Shown in pieces: positions 52,249-60,713 of a stretch of 64,000 nucleotides of DNA; positions within the stretch are counted from its first letter, which is position 1; each line of letters opens with the position of its first letter. The stretch is from positions 1 through 64,000 of the forward strand of contig JAZSJJ010000001.1 of the NCBI GenBank assembly GCA_045534225.1, given 5' to 3'. The translations under genes and the position numbers were made by a program. Origin of the DNA: UMGS1649 sp045534225 (GTDB taxonomy: Bacteria > Bacillota > Clostridia > TANB77 > CAG-465). The notes beneath the pieces were generated by a model that saw only the letters and a list, made by a program, of their open reading frames with translations, searched no databases and was not told the DNA's origin.

Positions 52249-53979
52249 ATGAAAAGCGTAGTTAAAAAAGACGTAACAGATTTTAAGGATATAAAAGGGG
52301 TTATATATAATTCAGCAAAGAAATTTGCTAATAATGTAGCTTTTAGAATAAAAGAAAAAGTAGGAAAAGAAACTAAATATAAAGACGTAACATATGCACA
52401 AATGCTAAAAGATGTAAACAACTTTGGAACAGGGCTATATAACAAAGGACTTAAAGGTAAAAGAGTTGCAATAATAGGAAAAAATAGATATGAATGGGCA
52501 TTAACATATGTAACAAATCTACTAGGAGGAATTATAGCAGTTCCTTTAGATAAAGAACTTCAATATAATGAACTAGAAAATTCATTAATAAGAAGTAAAG
52601 CAGAAGCAATAGTATTTGATCCTAAGTTAAAGGATTCAATACTAGAGATAAAGAAAAATGGAAAAACTTCATTAAAACATTTTATCTGTATGGATAAAAA
52701 TGTAGAAGATTTTGAATCAGTAGAAGAAATAATGAATACTGGTAAAGTATTATTAGAGAAAGGTAATAAAGAATATGTAGATGCAGATCCAAATGAAAAT
52801 GAAATGGGCATATTATTATTTACATCTGGAACTACATCACAGTCTAAAGCAGTAATGCTAACTTCCAGAAACATTGCATCAAACATATACGCAATGCTTT
52901 GTGTAGAAGATATACGTGAAACAGATACAAATATAGCATTCTTACCATTCCACCATATATTTGGCTCAACTTGTATGTTAGTTATGCTAGCTTGTGGTGT
53001 TAAAACAGTATTCCCAGATGGATTAAAATATATAAAACAAAATCTAAAAGAATACAAAGTAACTGTATTTGTAGGTGTACCTGCACTTGTAGAAGCAATG
53101 TATAAGGCACTTACAAAAGAAGTAGAAAAACAAGGTAAAACTAAATTAATAAAAGTAGCAACAAAAGTAAGTGATGCACTTCTTAAATGCAAAATAGACG
53201 TTCGTAGAAAACTATTTAAGCAAGTAATAGATGGTCTAGGTGGAGAACTTAGAATGGTAATTGAAGGTGGAGCTGCAGCAGATCCAGTAATATCTAAAGC
53301 ATTTAATAGTTTGGGAATATTAGTTCTTCAAGGATACGGATTGACTGAAACAGCACCAGTTATAGTTGCAGAAAATCCTAATGAAAGAAGATTAGGTTCT
53401 GTAGGTAAACCAATGTTAAATGATACAGTTGAAATAGCAAATCCTGATGCAAATGGTATTGGAGATATAAGAGTAAAAGGTCCAAATGTAATGCTTGGAT
53501 ATTATGAAATGCCAGAGCAAACTGAAGAAGTAATGAGAGACGGATACTTCTATACAGGAGATATAGGATATTTTGATAAAGATGGTTACTTATTCATTAC
53601 GGGGCGTAGCAAGAATATGATAGTTCTTAAAAACGGAAAGAAAGTATTCCCAGAAGAATTAGAACTACTTGTAAATAGATTAGATTTAGTAGAAGAATCT
53701 ATGGTATTCGGTCTTCCAGATGAAGAAGATAAAAACGATATCAAATTATCTGTAAAAGTGGTATATAGCGAAGATACTGTAAAAGAAAAATATGGTGATA
53801 TTTCTGAACAAGAAATATACGATAATATTTGGGAACAAATTAAGGAATTAAATAAAACATTCCCTAACTATAAGCACATTAAAAATGTAATACTTTCTAA
53901 AGAAGAATTAATTAAAAATTCAAGCAAGAAAGTAAAAAGATTCGAAGAAATGAAACTTATATTAGGTGAAAACAAATAA
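52249..53979 (+). CDS. AMP-forming acyl-CoA ligase (fatty-acid type)
   Basis: A 576-residue adenylate-forming enzyme. FTSGTTSQSKAVMLT (P-loop, diverged from the usual TSGTTGxPKG), YGLTETAPV, YFYTGDIGYFDKDGYL and a C-terminal lid with KNGKKVFPEELE are present in order. This type joins long-chain fatty acids to CoA, but the C-terminal lysine is in a diverged context. The start follows GGAGG. The membrane-anchored protein gene at 54031 starts about 50 bases downstream. Acyl activation could feed lipid synthesis or the C domain of the NRPS, but the latter is speculation. Confidence 0.88.
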   Translation: MKSVVKKDVTDFKDIKGVIYNSAKKFANNVAFRIKEKVGKETKYKDVTYAQMLKDVNNFGTGLYNKGLKGKRVAIIGKNRYEWALTYVTNLLGGIIAVPLDKELQYNELENSLIRSKAEAIVFDPKLKDSILEIKKNGKTSLKHFICMDKNVEDFESVEEIMNTGKVLLEKGNKEYVDADPNENEMGILLFTSGTTSQSKAVMLTSRNIASNIYAMLCVEDIRETDTNIAFLPFHHIFGSTCMLVMLACGVKTVFPDGLKYIKQNLKEYKVTVFVGVPALVEAMYKALTKEVEKQGKTKLIKVATKVSDALLKCKIDVRRKLFKQVIDGLGGELRMVIEGGAAADPVISKAFNSLGILVLQGYGLTETAPVIVAENPNERRLGSVGKPMLNDTVEIANPDANGIGDIRVKGPNVMLGYYEMPEQTEEVMRDGYFYTGDIGYFDKDGYLFITGRSKNMIVLKNGKKVFPEELELLVNRLDLVEESMVFGLPDEEDKNDIKLSVKVVYSEDTVKEKYGDISEQEIYDNIWEQIKELNKTFPNYKHIKNVILSKEELIKNSSKKVKRFEEMKLILGENK

Positions 53980-54030
53980 TATTGATTAAAAAATAATTAT
54001 GTGATATATATTCTAAAAAGAGGTAAAAGT

Positions 54031-54705
54031 ATGGAAGAAAATACAAAAAGCCTAAAAGGAATATATATCATTATTTTTTTAATGGGATTAATACTAATTG
54101 GACTATTAACAATAGTACTAATGCAATATATGAATGATGCTAAATTTGTTAATGTGCCACATCCAGTACAAACAAGAACATCGGGTAGTATAATAAAAAG
54201 TTTTAATGGAGTAAACGTAGGGTTAAATAAAGTAGCAAATTACAAAGTAGAAGGAAGAGTAGTAGACACATGTGAATATGCTCCTGATGAAAAAGGTATA
54301 TATGATATAGACTCAATGCTTAATGCGGTATCTCATAGAGATATAGGTCTTAGCTGGGGCTTTTTAGCTGAAGGAACTAATCATAGAAAAGTTATATGGA
54401 ATTCTACAGGAAATAGACATCTAGAGTTTACAGCAGGAACGGACTTCTTAAATGAACATGGTGGTATGGAAGAAGTAACAAAGTATTGGTCTAACAATCA
54501 TTTAATAGCAAGTACAGATAAAATAGAACAAGATATACAAAAAATAAAAGTTGGAGATTATATTTTAATAGAAGGATATCTAGTAAATCTAATGTGTGAG
54601 CTTACAGCAAATACATTTATCAAATACAATACAAGTACAGTTAGAACAGATAAAGGAACAGGTGCCTGTGAAGTTATATATGTAACAAAAATAGAATGGA
54701 AATAG
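54031..54705 (+). CDS. Membrane-anchored protein of unknown function
   Basis: A 224-residue protein. The start ATG at 54031 follows AGAGG; the frame begins earlier at 54001 but has no ribosome site there. One membrane helix (about 11-31) is followed by an extracytoplasmic domain. Its motifs VSHRDIGLSWG, NNHLIAST and VGDYILIEGYLV recall a widespread family of unknown function containing an SxxDLGLxWG ... NNHLIP ... GDxIxLxGYLV pattern. This is recalled, not searched. Cys in VDTCEY and in the C-terminal part may form a disulfide. Confidence 0.65.
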   Translation: MEENTKSLKGIYIIIFLMGLILIGLLTIVLMQYMNDAKFVNVPHPVQTRTSGSIIKSFNGVNVGLNKVANYKVEGRVVDTCEYAPDEKGIYDIDSMLNAVSHRDIGLSWGFLAEGTNHRKVIWNSTGNRHLEFTAGTDFLNEHGGMEEVTKYWSNNHLIASTDKIEQDIQKIKVGDYILIEGYLVNLMCELTANTFIKYNTSTVRTDKGTGACEVIYVTKIEWK

Positions 54706-54724
54706 AAAAAAACACAATAGAATG

Positions 54725-54751
54725 TTTACAAAAAATAAAATATGATATAAT
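54725..54751 (+). promoter_or_regulatory. Promoter of the leader of the 54962 gene
   Basis: TTTACA and TATAAT, 15-base spacer, just after the stop of the 54031 gene. Confidence 0.55.
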
Positions 54752-54780
54752 ATAAATATATAAAGAGGGGTAAACAAAAG

Positions 54781-54888
54781 ATGAAAAACGCTGAAAGCCT
54801 TGCGGCTGTACACACACACACACACACAAGTGCACTTACTAATGAAAAAACATTAGTAGCGTTTTCGTACCCTAAAATAATAAGTTAA
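54781..54888 (+). CDS. Candidate 35-residue leader peptide with (CA)n repeat
   Basis: A short ORF starting at an ATG preceded by AAAGAGGGG. It reads MKNAESLAAV, then HTHTHT made by nine CA repeats, then SALTNEKTLVAFSYPKIIS. It ends 73 bases before the pilin-signal gene, separated by a possible attenuator hairpin. The ribosome site is good, but coding is not certain because it is so short. Confidence 0.4.
   Translation: MKNAESLAAVHTHTHTSALTNEKTLVAFSYPKIIS
54811..54828 (+). repeat. (CA)9 microsatellite
   Basis: Nine CA units in a row. Inside the candidate leader ORF, a change of one unit would shift the frame. This is the only clear dinucleotide repeat in the window. Confidence 0.9.
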
Positions 54889-54892
54889 AACA

Positions 54893-54940
54893 AGCAAAGT
54901 AACATACATAGAAATATGTGTGCGGCTTTGCTTTTTTGCA
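54893..54940 (+). terminator. Possible attenuator hairpin upstream of the pilin-signal gene
   Basis: Outer stem AAGCAAAG / CTTTGCTT with inner pairs ACATAC.../ATATGTGT and a T run. It lies between the short ORF and the 54962 gene. Confidence 0.5.
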
Positions 54941-54961
54941 TGCAAAAAGGAGGAATGAGAA

Positions 54962-55762
54962 ATGCAAAAGAAACAAGGTATATCCTTAATAGTTTTAGTC
55001 ATTACAATAATAGTAATGATAATTTTAGCAGCTAGTGTAGTAATAACACTTAGCAATACTGGTGTAATAAACAGAGCTAGTAACGCAGTGGATTTAACAA
55101 ATGAAAGACAAGTACAAGATATGGCTGCGTTGATTTGGGCGGATGCGTACATGGATAATTTAAGAGGAACTGCTTTAGTGACTAAAGTAATAGAGGAATT
55201 AGGAAAACAAGGTGTAACAGAAACTGATTGGAATATAACAGTAACTGATAGTGGGATTAGCATAAATAAACCAAATAATATTGAAATCAGAGCTGCTGGA
55301 CTGTACAAATCAAATGGTGAATATGTTTCGTGGGAAACATTAATTTCAAATGATGTTATTAGAGTATCTGGAACTGGATTAGTTAGCGGCTTCGATGGTG
55401 ATGGAAATAATAGAATGAGTTCATATCTAGATGGAGAACTTGTGCTACCAAACGATGGAAGCATAACAGAAATATTAGGTCAAGCATTTTGTTGCTGTGA
55501 AAATTTAACTGGACTTGTTGTACCAGAAGGTGTTACCGAAATACCAATGAATATGCTATTTGAAACACAAAAATTAACAACGTTAACACTACCAACAACA
55601 ATAACTAGAATAGAAGCATACATTTTTTATAGCCCAAATCTAACAACTATTAACTACAATGGAACTAAAGCACAATGGAATGCAATAGAAAAAGACGAAC
55701 TTTGGGATGATTCAACTGGAGAATATATAATTTATTGTTCAGATGGAAATGTAGAAAAATAA
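54962..55762 (+). CDS. Pilin-signal protein with BspA-like LRR C-terminus
   Basis: A 266-residue protein. The N-terminus has a class III signal: basic leader ending QG, then a hydrophobic helix ISLIVLVITIIVMIILAASV, nearly the same as in the 606-residue protein at 11559. After a helical stretch (about 35-95) come BspA-type repeats (SITEILGQAF, LVVPEGVTEIPMNML, TLPTTITRIEAYIF) and a final YNGTKAQWNAIE and YIIYCSDGNVEK. The last part closely matches the end of the LRR protein at 24642. The start follows AAAGGAGG. It is a predicted surface protein. Confidence 0.82.
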   Translation: MQKKQGISLIVLVITIIVMIILAASVVITLSNTGVINRASNAVDLTNERQVQDMAALIWADAYMDNLRGTALVTKVIEELGKQGVTETDWNITVTDSGISINKPNNIEIRAAGLYKSNGEYVSWETLISNDVIRVSGTGLVSGFDGDGNNRMSSYLDGELVLPNDGSITEILGQAFCCCENLTGLVVPEGVTEIPMNMLFETQKLTTLTLPTTITRIEAYIFYSPNLTTINYNGTKAQWNAIEKDELWDDSTGEYIIYCSDGNVEK

Positions 55763-55770
55763 TAAATAAA

Positions 55771-55803
55771 ACAAAGGTGGTAAATATACTACCTTTGTTT
55801 TTA
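55771..55803 (+). terminator. Terminator after the pilin-signal LRR gene
   Basis: Hairpin AACAAAGGTGGTA / TACTACCTTTGTT with T-rich tail. Confidence 0.85.
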
Positions 55804-55894
55804 TATATTTATTTGGTAAAATTTCACATATTTTAGTTTTAGTGTTTATTTTTTTGTCGTAATATGGTATAATGAACTTGTTGGAGGTAAATTA

Positions 55895-57217
55895 ATGAAG
55901 ACAGCGTTAGTTATATTAGGGTGTAGCAAAAACGAAGTAGATAGTGAAATGATTTTAGGTTATCTAGGAAGTATTGGTTTTGAGCTTACACAAAATTTAG
56001 ATGAAGCAGAATGTATTGTAGTAAATACATGCGGTTTTATAAAATCTGCTAAGGAAGAAGCAATAAGCGTTATTCTAGATATGGCAGAATACAAAAAAAT
56101 AGGAAATCTTAAACATTTAATCGTAGTAGGATGTTTAGCAAAAAGATATAAGCAGGATATAATAAGAGAATTCAAAGAAGTAGATTTAGTCATTGGTGTA
56201 GATGAATATGATAATCTTAACAACATTTTTTCAGAATATTTCAAATTAAATAAAAGCAAAAATGGATTAGACTTTAATAATAGAATTGTATCAACAACTT
56301 TCCCAACAGCGTATATAAGAATTGCAGATGGATGTAATAATAATTGTCATTATTGCGCTATTCCCCTTATTAGAGGACATTTAAAGTCTAGAAAGATTGA
56401 AGATATTGTAGTTGAAGCTAAAGGTTTAGTAGATAAAGGTATACGTGAACTTGTTGTTATAGCTCAAGACACAACATCATATGGCATAGATATATATGGT
56501 AAACCAATGTTATTTAAGCTAATTCAGGAACTATCTAAATTAGAAGATTTGAAATGGATAAGAGTGTTATATATGTATCCAGGAAAGATAACAGATGAAC
56601 TTATTGAGGAATTTAAGACAAATCCTAAACTTGTGACATATTTCGACATACCTTTACAACATATTTCAGATAATATGTTAAAGGCTATGAATAGACATAC
56701 AAGTAAACAAGAAGTTTATGATTTAGTTGCTAAAATAAGAAAAGAGTTACCAGATGCTGTTTTAAGAACAACTTTAATGGTTGGATATCAAGGAGAAACT
56801 GAACAGGATTTTGAAGAACTATTACAATGTGTAAGAGACTTTAAATTTGAGCGTTTAGGTGCTTTTACATTCTCTAAAGAAGATGATACTAAAGCTTGGG
56901 ATATGCCAGGAGACGTACCAGAGAAAACAAAGAAACAAAGATATAAACTTCTTATGGAAGAACAACAAAAGGTTGTAGCAGAATATATGAAGTCTAATAT
57001 AGGAAGAAAAGTAGAAGTTCTTGTATGCGATGTAGACGATGAAGAAAAATATTTTGTATGTAGATCATATATGGATGCACCAGATGTAGATCCAAAAATG
57101 TTAATTAAGATTAATAAAGAAAGTATATCAAGAGTTGTAGTTGGTGAATGGACTACAGTAGAAATAACAGGAATAAAGAAATACGATTATATATGTAAAG
57201 TAGTGAAGGGAGAATAG
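55895..57217 (+). CDS. rimO: Ribosomal protein S12 methylthiotransferase RimO
   Basis: A 440-residue radical SAM enzyme that methylthiolates Asp of S12. The N-terminal UPF0004 domain (LGCSKNEVDSE near residue 8, NTCGFI, GCLAKRY) binds one cluster. The radical-SAM cluster ligands are C147, C151 and C154 in CNNNCHYC. YCAIPLIRGHLKSRK separates RimO from MiaB (which has MRGRE). A C-terminal TRAM domain is present. The start follows TTGGAGG. rho starts two bases after its stop. Confidence 0.96.
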   Translation: MKTALVILGCSKNEVDSEMILGYLGSIGFELTQNLDEAECIVVNTCGFIKSAKEEAISVILDMAEYKKIGNLKHLIVVGCLAKRYKQDIIREFKEVDLVIGVDEYDNLNNIFSEYFKLNKSKNGLDFNNRIVSTTFPTAYIRIADGCNNNCHYCAIPLIRGHLKSRKIEDIVVEAKGLVDKGIRELVVIAQDTTSYGIDIYGKPMLFKLIQELSKLEDLKWIRVLYMYPGKITDELIEEFKTNPKLVTYFDIPLQHISDNMLKAMNRHTSKQEVYDLVAKIRKELPDAVLRTTLMVGYQGETEQDFEELLQCVRDFKFERLGAFTFSKEDDTKAWDMPGDVPEKTKKQRYKLLMEEQQKVVAEYMKSNIGRKVEVLVCDVDDEEKYFVCRSYMDAPDVDPKMLIKINKESISRVVVGEWTTVEITGIKKYDYICKVVKGE

Positions 57218-57218
57218 A

Positions 57219-58553
57219 ATGTACAGTAAAGAAGATTTAAAAGCAAGTACACTTACAGAGCTAAGAGAAATTGCAGATAAAATAAAATTAGATGGATATG
57301 AAAGATTAAAGAAAGAATATCTAATAGAAGAAATAGCAAATAAACTTGAAGAGAAAAAAGAACTTGAAGTTAAAAACGATATGCAAATAGAGAATCCAGA
57401 AACAGACTTCATAACTGAAGGAATACTTGAAGTATTAAACGATGGATATGGCTTTTTAAGAAGCGATAATTTATTATCTGGTAATAGAGATGTTTATGTA
57501 TCTCAAGTTCAAATAAGAAGATTTAATTTATCTACAGGAGATAAATTAAGAGGTATTGCGAGATTTACAACAGAACCAGCAAACAAATTCCCTTCTATGA
57601 TATTTGTAGAAAGTATAAATGGAGATAGAATAGATGTAGCTTTAAAGAGAAAAAGCTTTGATGCGTTAATACCAATTTATCCAAATGAGAAACTTAAATT
57701 AGAAACCGAATCTGGAAGCGCTACAATGAGAATTTTAGACATTTTAGCTCCAATAGGTAAAGGAAGCCGTGGTATGATTGTTGCGCCGCCTAAAGCTGGT
57801 AAAACAACAATATTAAAACAAATAGCAACAAGTATTAGAAGAAATAACCCTGAAGTTACGCTTCTCGTATTGTTAATAGATGAAAGACCAGAAGAAGTAA
57901 CAGACATAGAACGTTCTATAGATGCGGAAGTTATTTCATCTACATTTGATGAATCACCAGAACATCATATAAGAGTTGCTAGAATGGTTTTAGAAAGAGC
58001 TAAGAGATTAGTAGAACATAATAAAGATGTTGTCATACTTCTAGATAGTATTACTAGACTTGCCAGAGCAAACAACTTAACAGTTGAACCATCTGGTAGA
58101 ACATTATCTGGTGGTATAGATCCAGCATGTTTACATTTTCCTAAGAAATTCTTCGGAGCTGCAAGAAATATAGAAAAAGGCGGAAGCTTAACTATTCTTG
58201 GTACTGCATTAATAGAAACTGGTAGCAGAATGGATGATATTATCTTTGAAGAATTCAAAGGTACAGGTAATATGGAAATACACTTAGATAGAAAACTAAG
58301 TGAAAGAAGAATATTCCCAGCAGTAGATATAATTAAATCTTCAAGTAGAAGAGAAGAATTACTTCTTTCTAATGAAGAAATTGAAGCTAGTACAATTATA
58401 CGTAAGCTAATAGGAAATCAAGTAGCAAATAGTATGCAAGCAATTGAAACAATAGAAAAAATATTTAATATGTTCGCTAAAACTACAACAAATAAAGAAT
58501 TTATGACATTACTTAAAACACAAGTTGTAAAGAAAAGCAAAGATAAAGAATAA
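57219..58553 (+). CDS. rho: Transcription termination factor Rho
   Basis: A 444-residue hexameric RNA helicase. The N-terminal helix-rich part (about 1-60), an RNA-binding OB domain (GILEVLNDGYGFLRS, DVYVSQVQIRRF) and the ATPase domain with PPKAGKTT (Walker A), LLIDERPEEVTD (Walker B) and RRIFPAVDI (Q-loop region) are intact. Length is normal. It starts two bases after rimO, with AAGGGAG in front. Confidence 0.98.
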   Translation: MYSKEDLKASTLTELREIADKIKLDGYERLKKEYLIEEIANKLEEKKELEVKNDMQIENPETDFITEGILEVLNDGYGFLRSDNLLSGNRDVYVSQVQIRRFNLSTGDKLRGIARFTTEPANKFPSMIFVESINGDRIDVALKRKSFDALIPIYPNEKLKLETESGSATMRILDILAPIGKGSRGMIVAPPKAGKTTILKQIATSIRRNNPEVTLLVLLIDERPEEVTDIERSIDAEVISSTFDESPEHHIRVARMVLERAKRLVEHNKDVVILLDSITRLARANNLTVEPSGRTLSGGIDPACLHFPKKFFGAARNIEKGGSLTILGTALIETGSRMDDIIFEEFKGTGNMEIHLDRKLSERRIFPAVDIIKSSSRREELLLSNEEIEASTIIRKLIGNQVANSMQAIETIEKIFNMFAKTTTNKEFMTLLKTQVVKKSKDKE

Positions 58554-58562
58554 TATATAAAT

Positions 58563-58600
58563 AAGGCGGTAGATTAAATAATGTCTATCGCTTTATTTTT
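58563..58600 (+). terminator. Terminator after rho
   Basis: Hairpin AAGGCGGTAGA / TCTATCGCTTT with a T run, about ten bases after the stop codon. Confidence 0.85.
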
Positions 58601-58857
58601 GATTCAGTATTTTATAATATATTGAATATGCAAATAAACCTAATGAAGTAAAGTGACAAGAGGTAAATTCAAGAGATATGTATAGGCAAAGACAAAATAA
58701 ATTACATTTTTTTAACAAGAAATTAGAAAAACATGCACAAATTACCAAAATGAGACAAAATTATTTACAAAAAATGTAAATTGTATTATTATATAAATGA
58801 TTTTAGAATTGTGCTGAGTTAAGTAACAAAGCGGTTAGACTGAAAGGAGATATGTTT
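58601..58857 (+). other. Intergenic region upstream of the secreted protease gene
   Basis: About 260 bases without a gene. It holds a promoter-like TTTACA near 58766 with TATTAT and TATAAA near 58790, and the ribosome site AAAGGAGA at 58844. No other structure was seen. Confidence 0.5.
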
Positions 58858-59625
58858 ATGTCTAAGAAAATACTTTCAACGATTTTGGTAATTGGGATGC
58901 TCTTTGCTTTTGGAGCAATGCCGATTAGTGCGTCAGCAAATTTTGTTGTGGAATATGCATATGATACAGCAAGTGATGAAGTAAAAGAGGTTATTACCGA
59001 AGAAGAATATAATGCTCTTGAGCTTTGGCTTAAAAAAAGCTTGTGGAAATATGGCATTCCTAATGCTGAAGAGTGTGAAAATATGGGCAACTCTCGAGCG
59101 GTTACAGACTCGCATTTTATTCCTAATTTTGCATCATTCACATTTTATACAAATGCAAGTTTTTCACAAACTCAAAACGTATGTGTGCCTCTTGCGATGA
59201 CAAATTGTATTTCATATTTTGATTACTTGGGCCGCTCACGCCTAGTATCTGGTAGTAGTGTGTCACAGTCTGAGTTCGATCAAATGTGCAATCTTACTGG
59301 TTGGTCGAACATAGATGGAAGCACACTTAAAGAAGGTGTAAATGGTTTGGCGTCTTACTGTAGATTGAGAAACTATACGGCGACAGATTTTGCACATTAT
59401 TTACAACATTGGGGAGGTGTGAAAGGCAATTTGGATTCCAACTATCCTGTATTTGTAACGCAAGATGTTGCTGGACAAACAAATGGTCATATTAATTTTG
59501 CAGTAGGATACAAAATTGAAGATGGAGAGAAACTTCTGTATGTTTATACTGGAGAATCAACTGCACCTATTGCTTGGCTTAATTTTGATGATGTGAAGCT
59601 TTACGACCGAATTTGGATCGAATAA
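58858..59625 (+). CDS. Secreted papain-like (C39-like) cysteine protease
   Basis: A 255-residue protein. An N-terminal signal peptide ends near ASA (about residue 24), so it is exported. The catalytic core has NVCVPLAMTN with Cys109 and GHINFAVGY with His211, and a later YTGES with the possible Asn/Asp region. This fits the C39/C70-like transglutaminase-papain group. The start is at 58858 (eight bases after AGGAG); the ATG at 58852 is too close to the ribosome site. Codon use is unlike rho and more like the orphan genes elsewhere in the window. It may act on a peptide outside the cell. Confidence 0.8.
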   Translation: MSKKILSTILVIGMLFAFGAMPISASANFVVEYAYDTASDEVKEVITEEEYNALELWLKKSLWKYGIPNAEECENMGNSRAVTDSHFIPNFASFTFYTNASFSQTQNVCVPLAMTNCISYFDYLGRSRLVSGSSVSQSEFDQMCNLTGWSNIDGSTLKEGVNGLASYCRLRNYTATDFAHYLQHWGGVKGNLDSNYPVFVTQDVAGQTNGHINFAVGYKIEDGEKLLYVYTGESTAPIAWLNFDDVKLYDRIWIE

Positions 59626-59671
59626 TTGGCTTACGAAAATGTTAAATAAGTAAAAGTCTCGGCGCAATTTC

Positions 59672-59712
59672 TAAAATTATACTCCACAAAGCAAATTGCT
59701 TTGTGGAGTATC
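59672..59712. terminator. Bidirectional hairpin between convergent genes
   Basis: Long stem ATACTCCACAAAGCA / TGCTTTGTGGAGTAT. The T tract is weak (TCTATATATCTT), so it may act mainly as a stabiliser or shared terminator. Confidence 0.7.
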
Positions 59713-59720
59713 TATATATC

Positions 59721-60194
59721 TTATGTTAGAAGTTCAGTATAGTTTGTACTTGTATAATAATATGAATTATTTATAAGTATATTAAGTGTATTAATTTTTA
59801 TTGAAAGACTTATATCGTTTGAATGTAATAAGATAGTCACATGTTTTGGACCTAGTTGTAATTTATCACTAGAAATTCTATTGCCTTTAAAATTACCAAT
59901 TTTGTCAAGAAAAGCTTGTATTTTCAAAGTGTTAGTTATAGTTATAATTTCATCTTGCCCTAATTCATTAGAACAAAATTCTGCAGGGATATATACATCA
60001 ATTTTTGTAATTTTCTTATTTATAATCTTTTTATAATCTTTGTTATCTGAAATAAATGATATTTTATCACTTTTAAAAGGTATGAATAAAATTCCTTCAT
60101 TAAATAAATAACACAATACTGAGAAGAAAATAATAAAAAATATAGTTAATATAATGGTTGTTATGACAATTATTTTTAACGTTTTGTTTTTCAT
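59721..60194 (-). CDS. Hypothetical membrane-anchored protein
   Basis: A 157-residue protein read from the minus strand. The start ATG at 60194 follows AGGAGG; the frame runs on to 60245 without a ribosome site. A basic N-terminus and a long hydrophobic segment (about 8-30) form a signal anchor. The extracytoplasmic part is beta-rich (ITKIDVYIPAEF, VTILLHSNDISLSIKI). No family recognised. Confidence 0.6.
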   Translation of the reverse strand: MKNKTLKIIVITTIILTIFFIIFFSVLCYLFNEGILFIPFKSDKISFISDNKDYKKIINKKITKIDVYIPAEFCSNELGQDEIITITNTLKIQAFLDKIGNFKGNRISSDKLQLGPKHVTILLHSNDISLSIKINTLNILINNSYYYTSTNYTELLT

Positions 60195-60539
60195 AAAGCA
60201 CCTCCTATTCAAGTATAATTCATAGTTCATATTAATACAATACAAATTAGATAAATTTTAGCTTTAATGGTAAAAAATACAAAATAATGACGTTGTCCGA
60301 CAAATTGCGTAATGGTAAAGCGATATTGTATGTGCAATAAGAAAATTAATATATCAATTTAGCAATGTTAGTATATTTGCGATATAAAGTATACCTCATG
60401 TAGTATGTTTAAAAACGAGCATGTCAGCAACAGTTGGTGCAACAACAGATTTTAGCCTAGGGAAATAATAAATTTTAATAAAAGATTTAAGAAAAGGTTA
60501 ATCTAGCTGTTAATATTTTTATTTATTTTCAAAATATAC
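60195..60539 (+). other. Gene-poor region upstream of tRNA-Trp
   Basis: About 345 bases, AT-rich, without a convincing gene. Two tiny ORFs near 60400-60470 (an ATG at 60421 reading MSATVGATTDFSLGK, and one in another frame) have no ribosome site. The segment from 60285 to 60470 is more GC-rich than its surroundings, with TGTCCGACAAATTGCGTAATG near 60290. It may be a decayed gene or a small RNA. Confidence 0.4.
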
Positions 60540-60569
60540 TTGCTTTTTATAATATAATTATAGTATAAT
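60540..60569 (+). promoter_or_regulatory. tRNA-Trp promoter
   Basis: TTGCTT (60540-60545) and TATAAT (60564-60569) with an 18-base spacer, ending 11 bases before the tRNA. Confidence 0.75.
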
Positions 60570-60580
60570 AATTTTCGCAT

Positions 60581-60654
60581 AGGGGTATAGTTCATTGGTA
60601 GAATAAGAGTCTCCAAAACTCCAGAGCTTGGTTCGATTCCAAGTACCCCTGCCA
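60581..60654 (+). tRNA. tRNA-Trp (CCA)
   Basis: A cloverleaf with acceptor stem AGGGGTA / TACCCCT, D loop with TTGGTA, anticodon loop CTCCAAA (anticodon CCA, tryptophan), T arm TTGGTTCGATTCCAA and an encoded CCA end. The first anticodon-stem pair (27-43) is A-C. A terminator follows. Confidence 0.95.
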
Positions 60655-60660
60655 AAGATA

Positions 60661-60690
60661 GACCCGATAGCAATCGGGTTTTATTATTAT
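60661..60690 (+). terminator. Terminator after tRNA-Trp
   Basis: Hairpin ACCCGAT / ATCGGGT with a short loop and T run. Confidence 0.88.
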
Positions 60691-60713
60691 ACAAAAGATA
60701 TGAGGTATAACGT

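Noticed and set aside
59672..59712. Long inverted repeat as an IS end or attachment site
   Set aside because: It lies exactly between two convergent genes and behaves like a shared terminator; no transposase or direct repeat is near.
60403..60470. Short ORFs read as a peptide pheromone or bacteriocin precursor
   Set aside because: No ribosome site, no leader or processing motif, no peptide transporter nearby.
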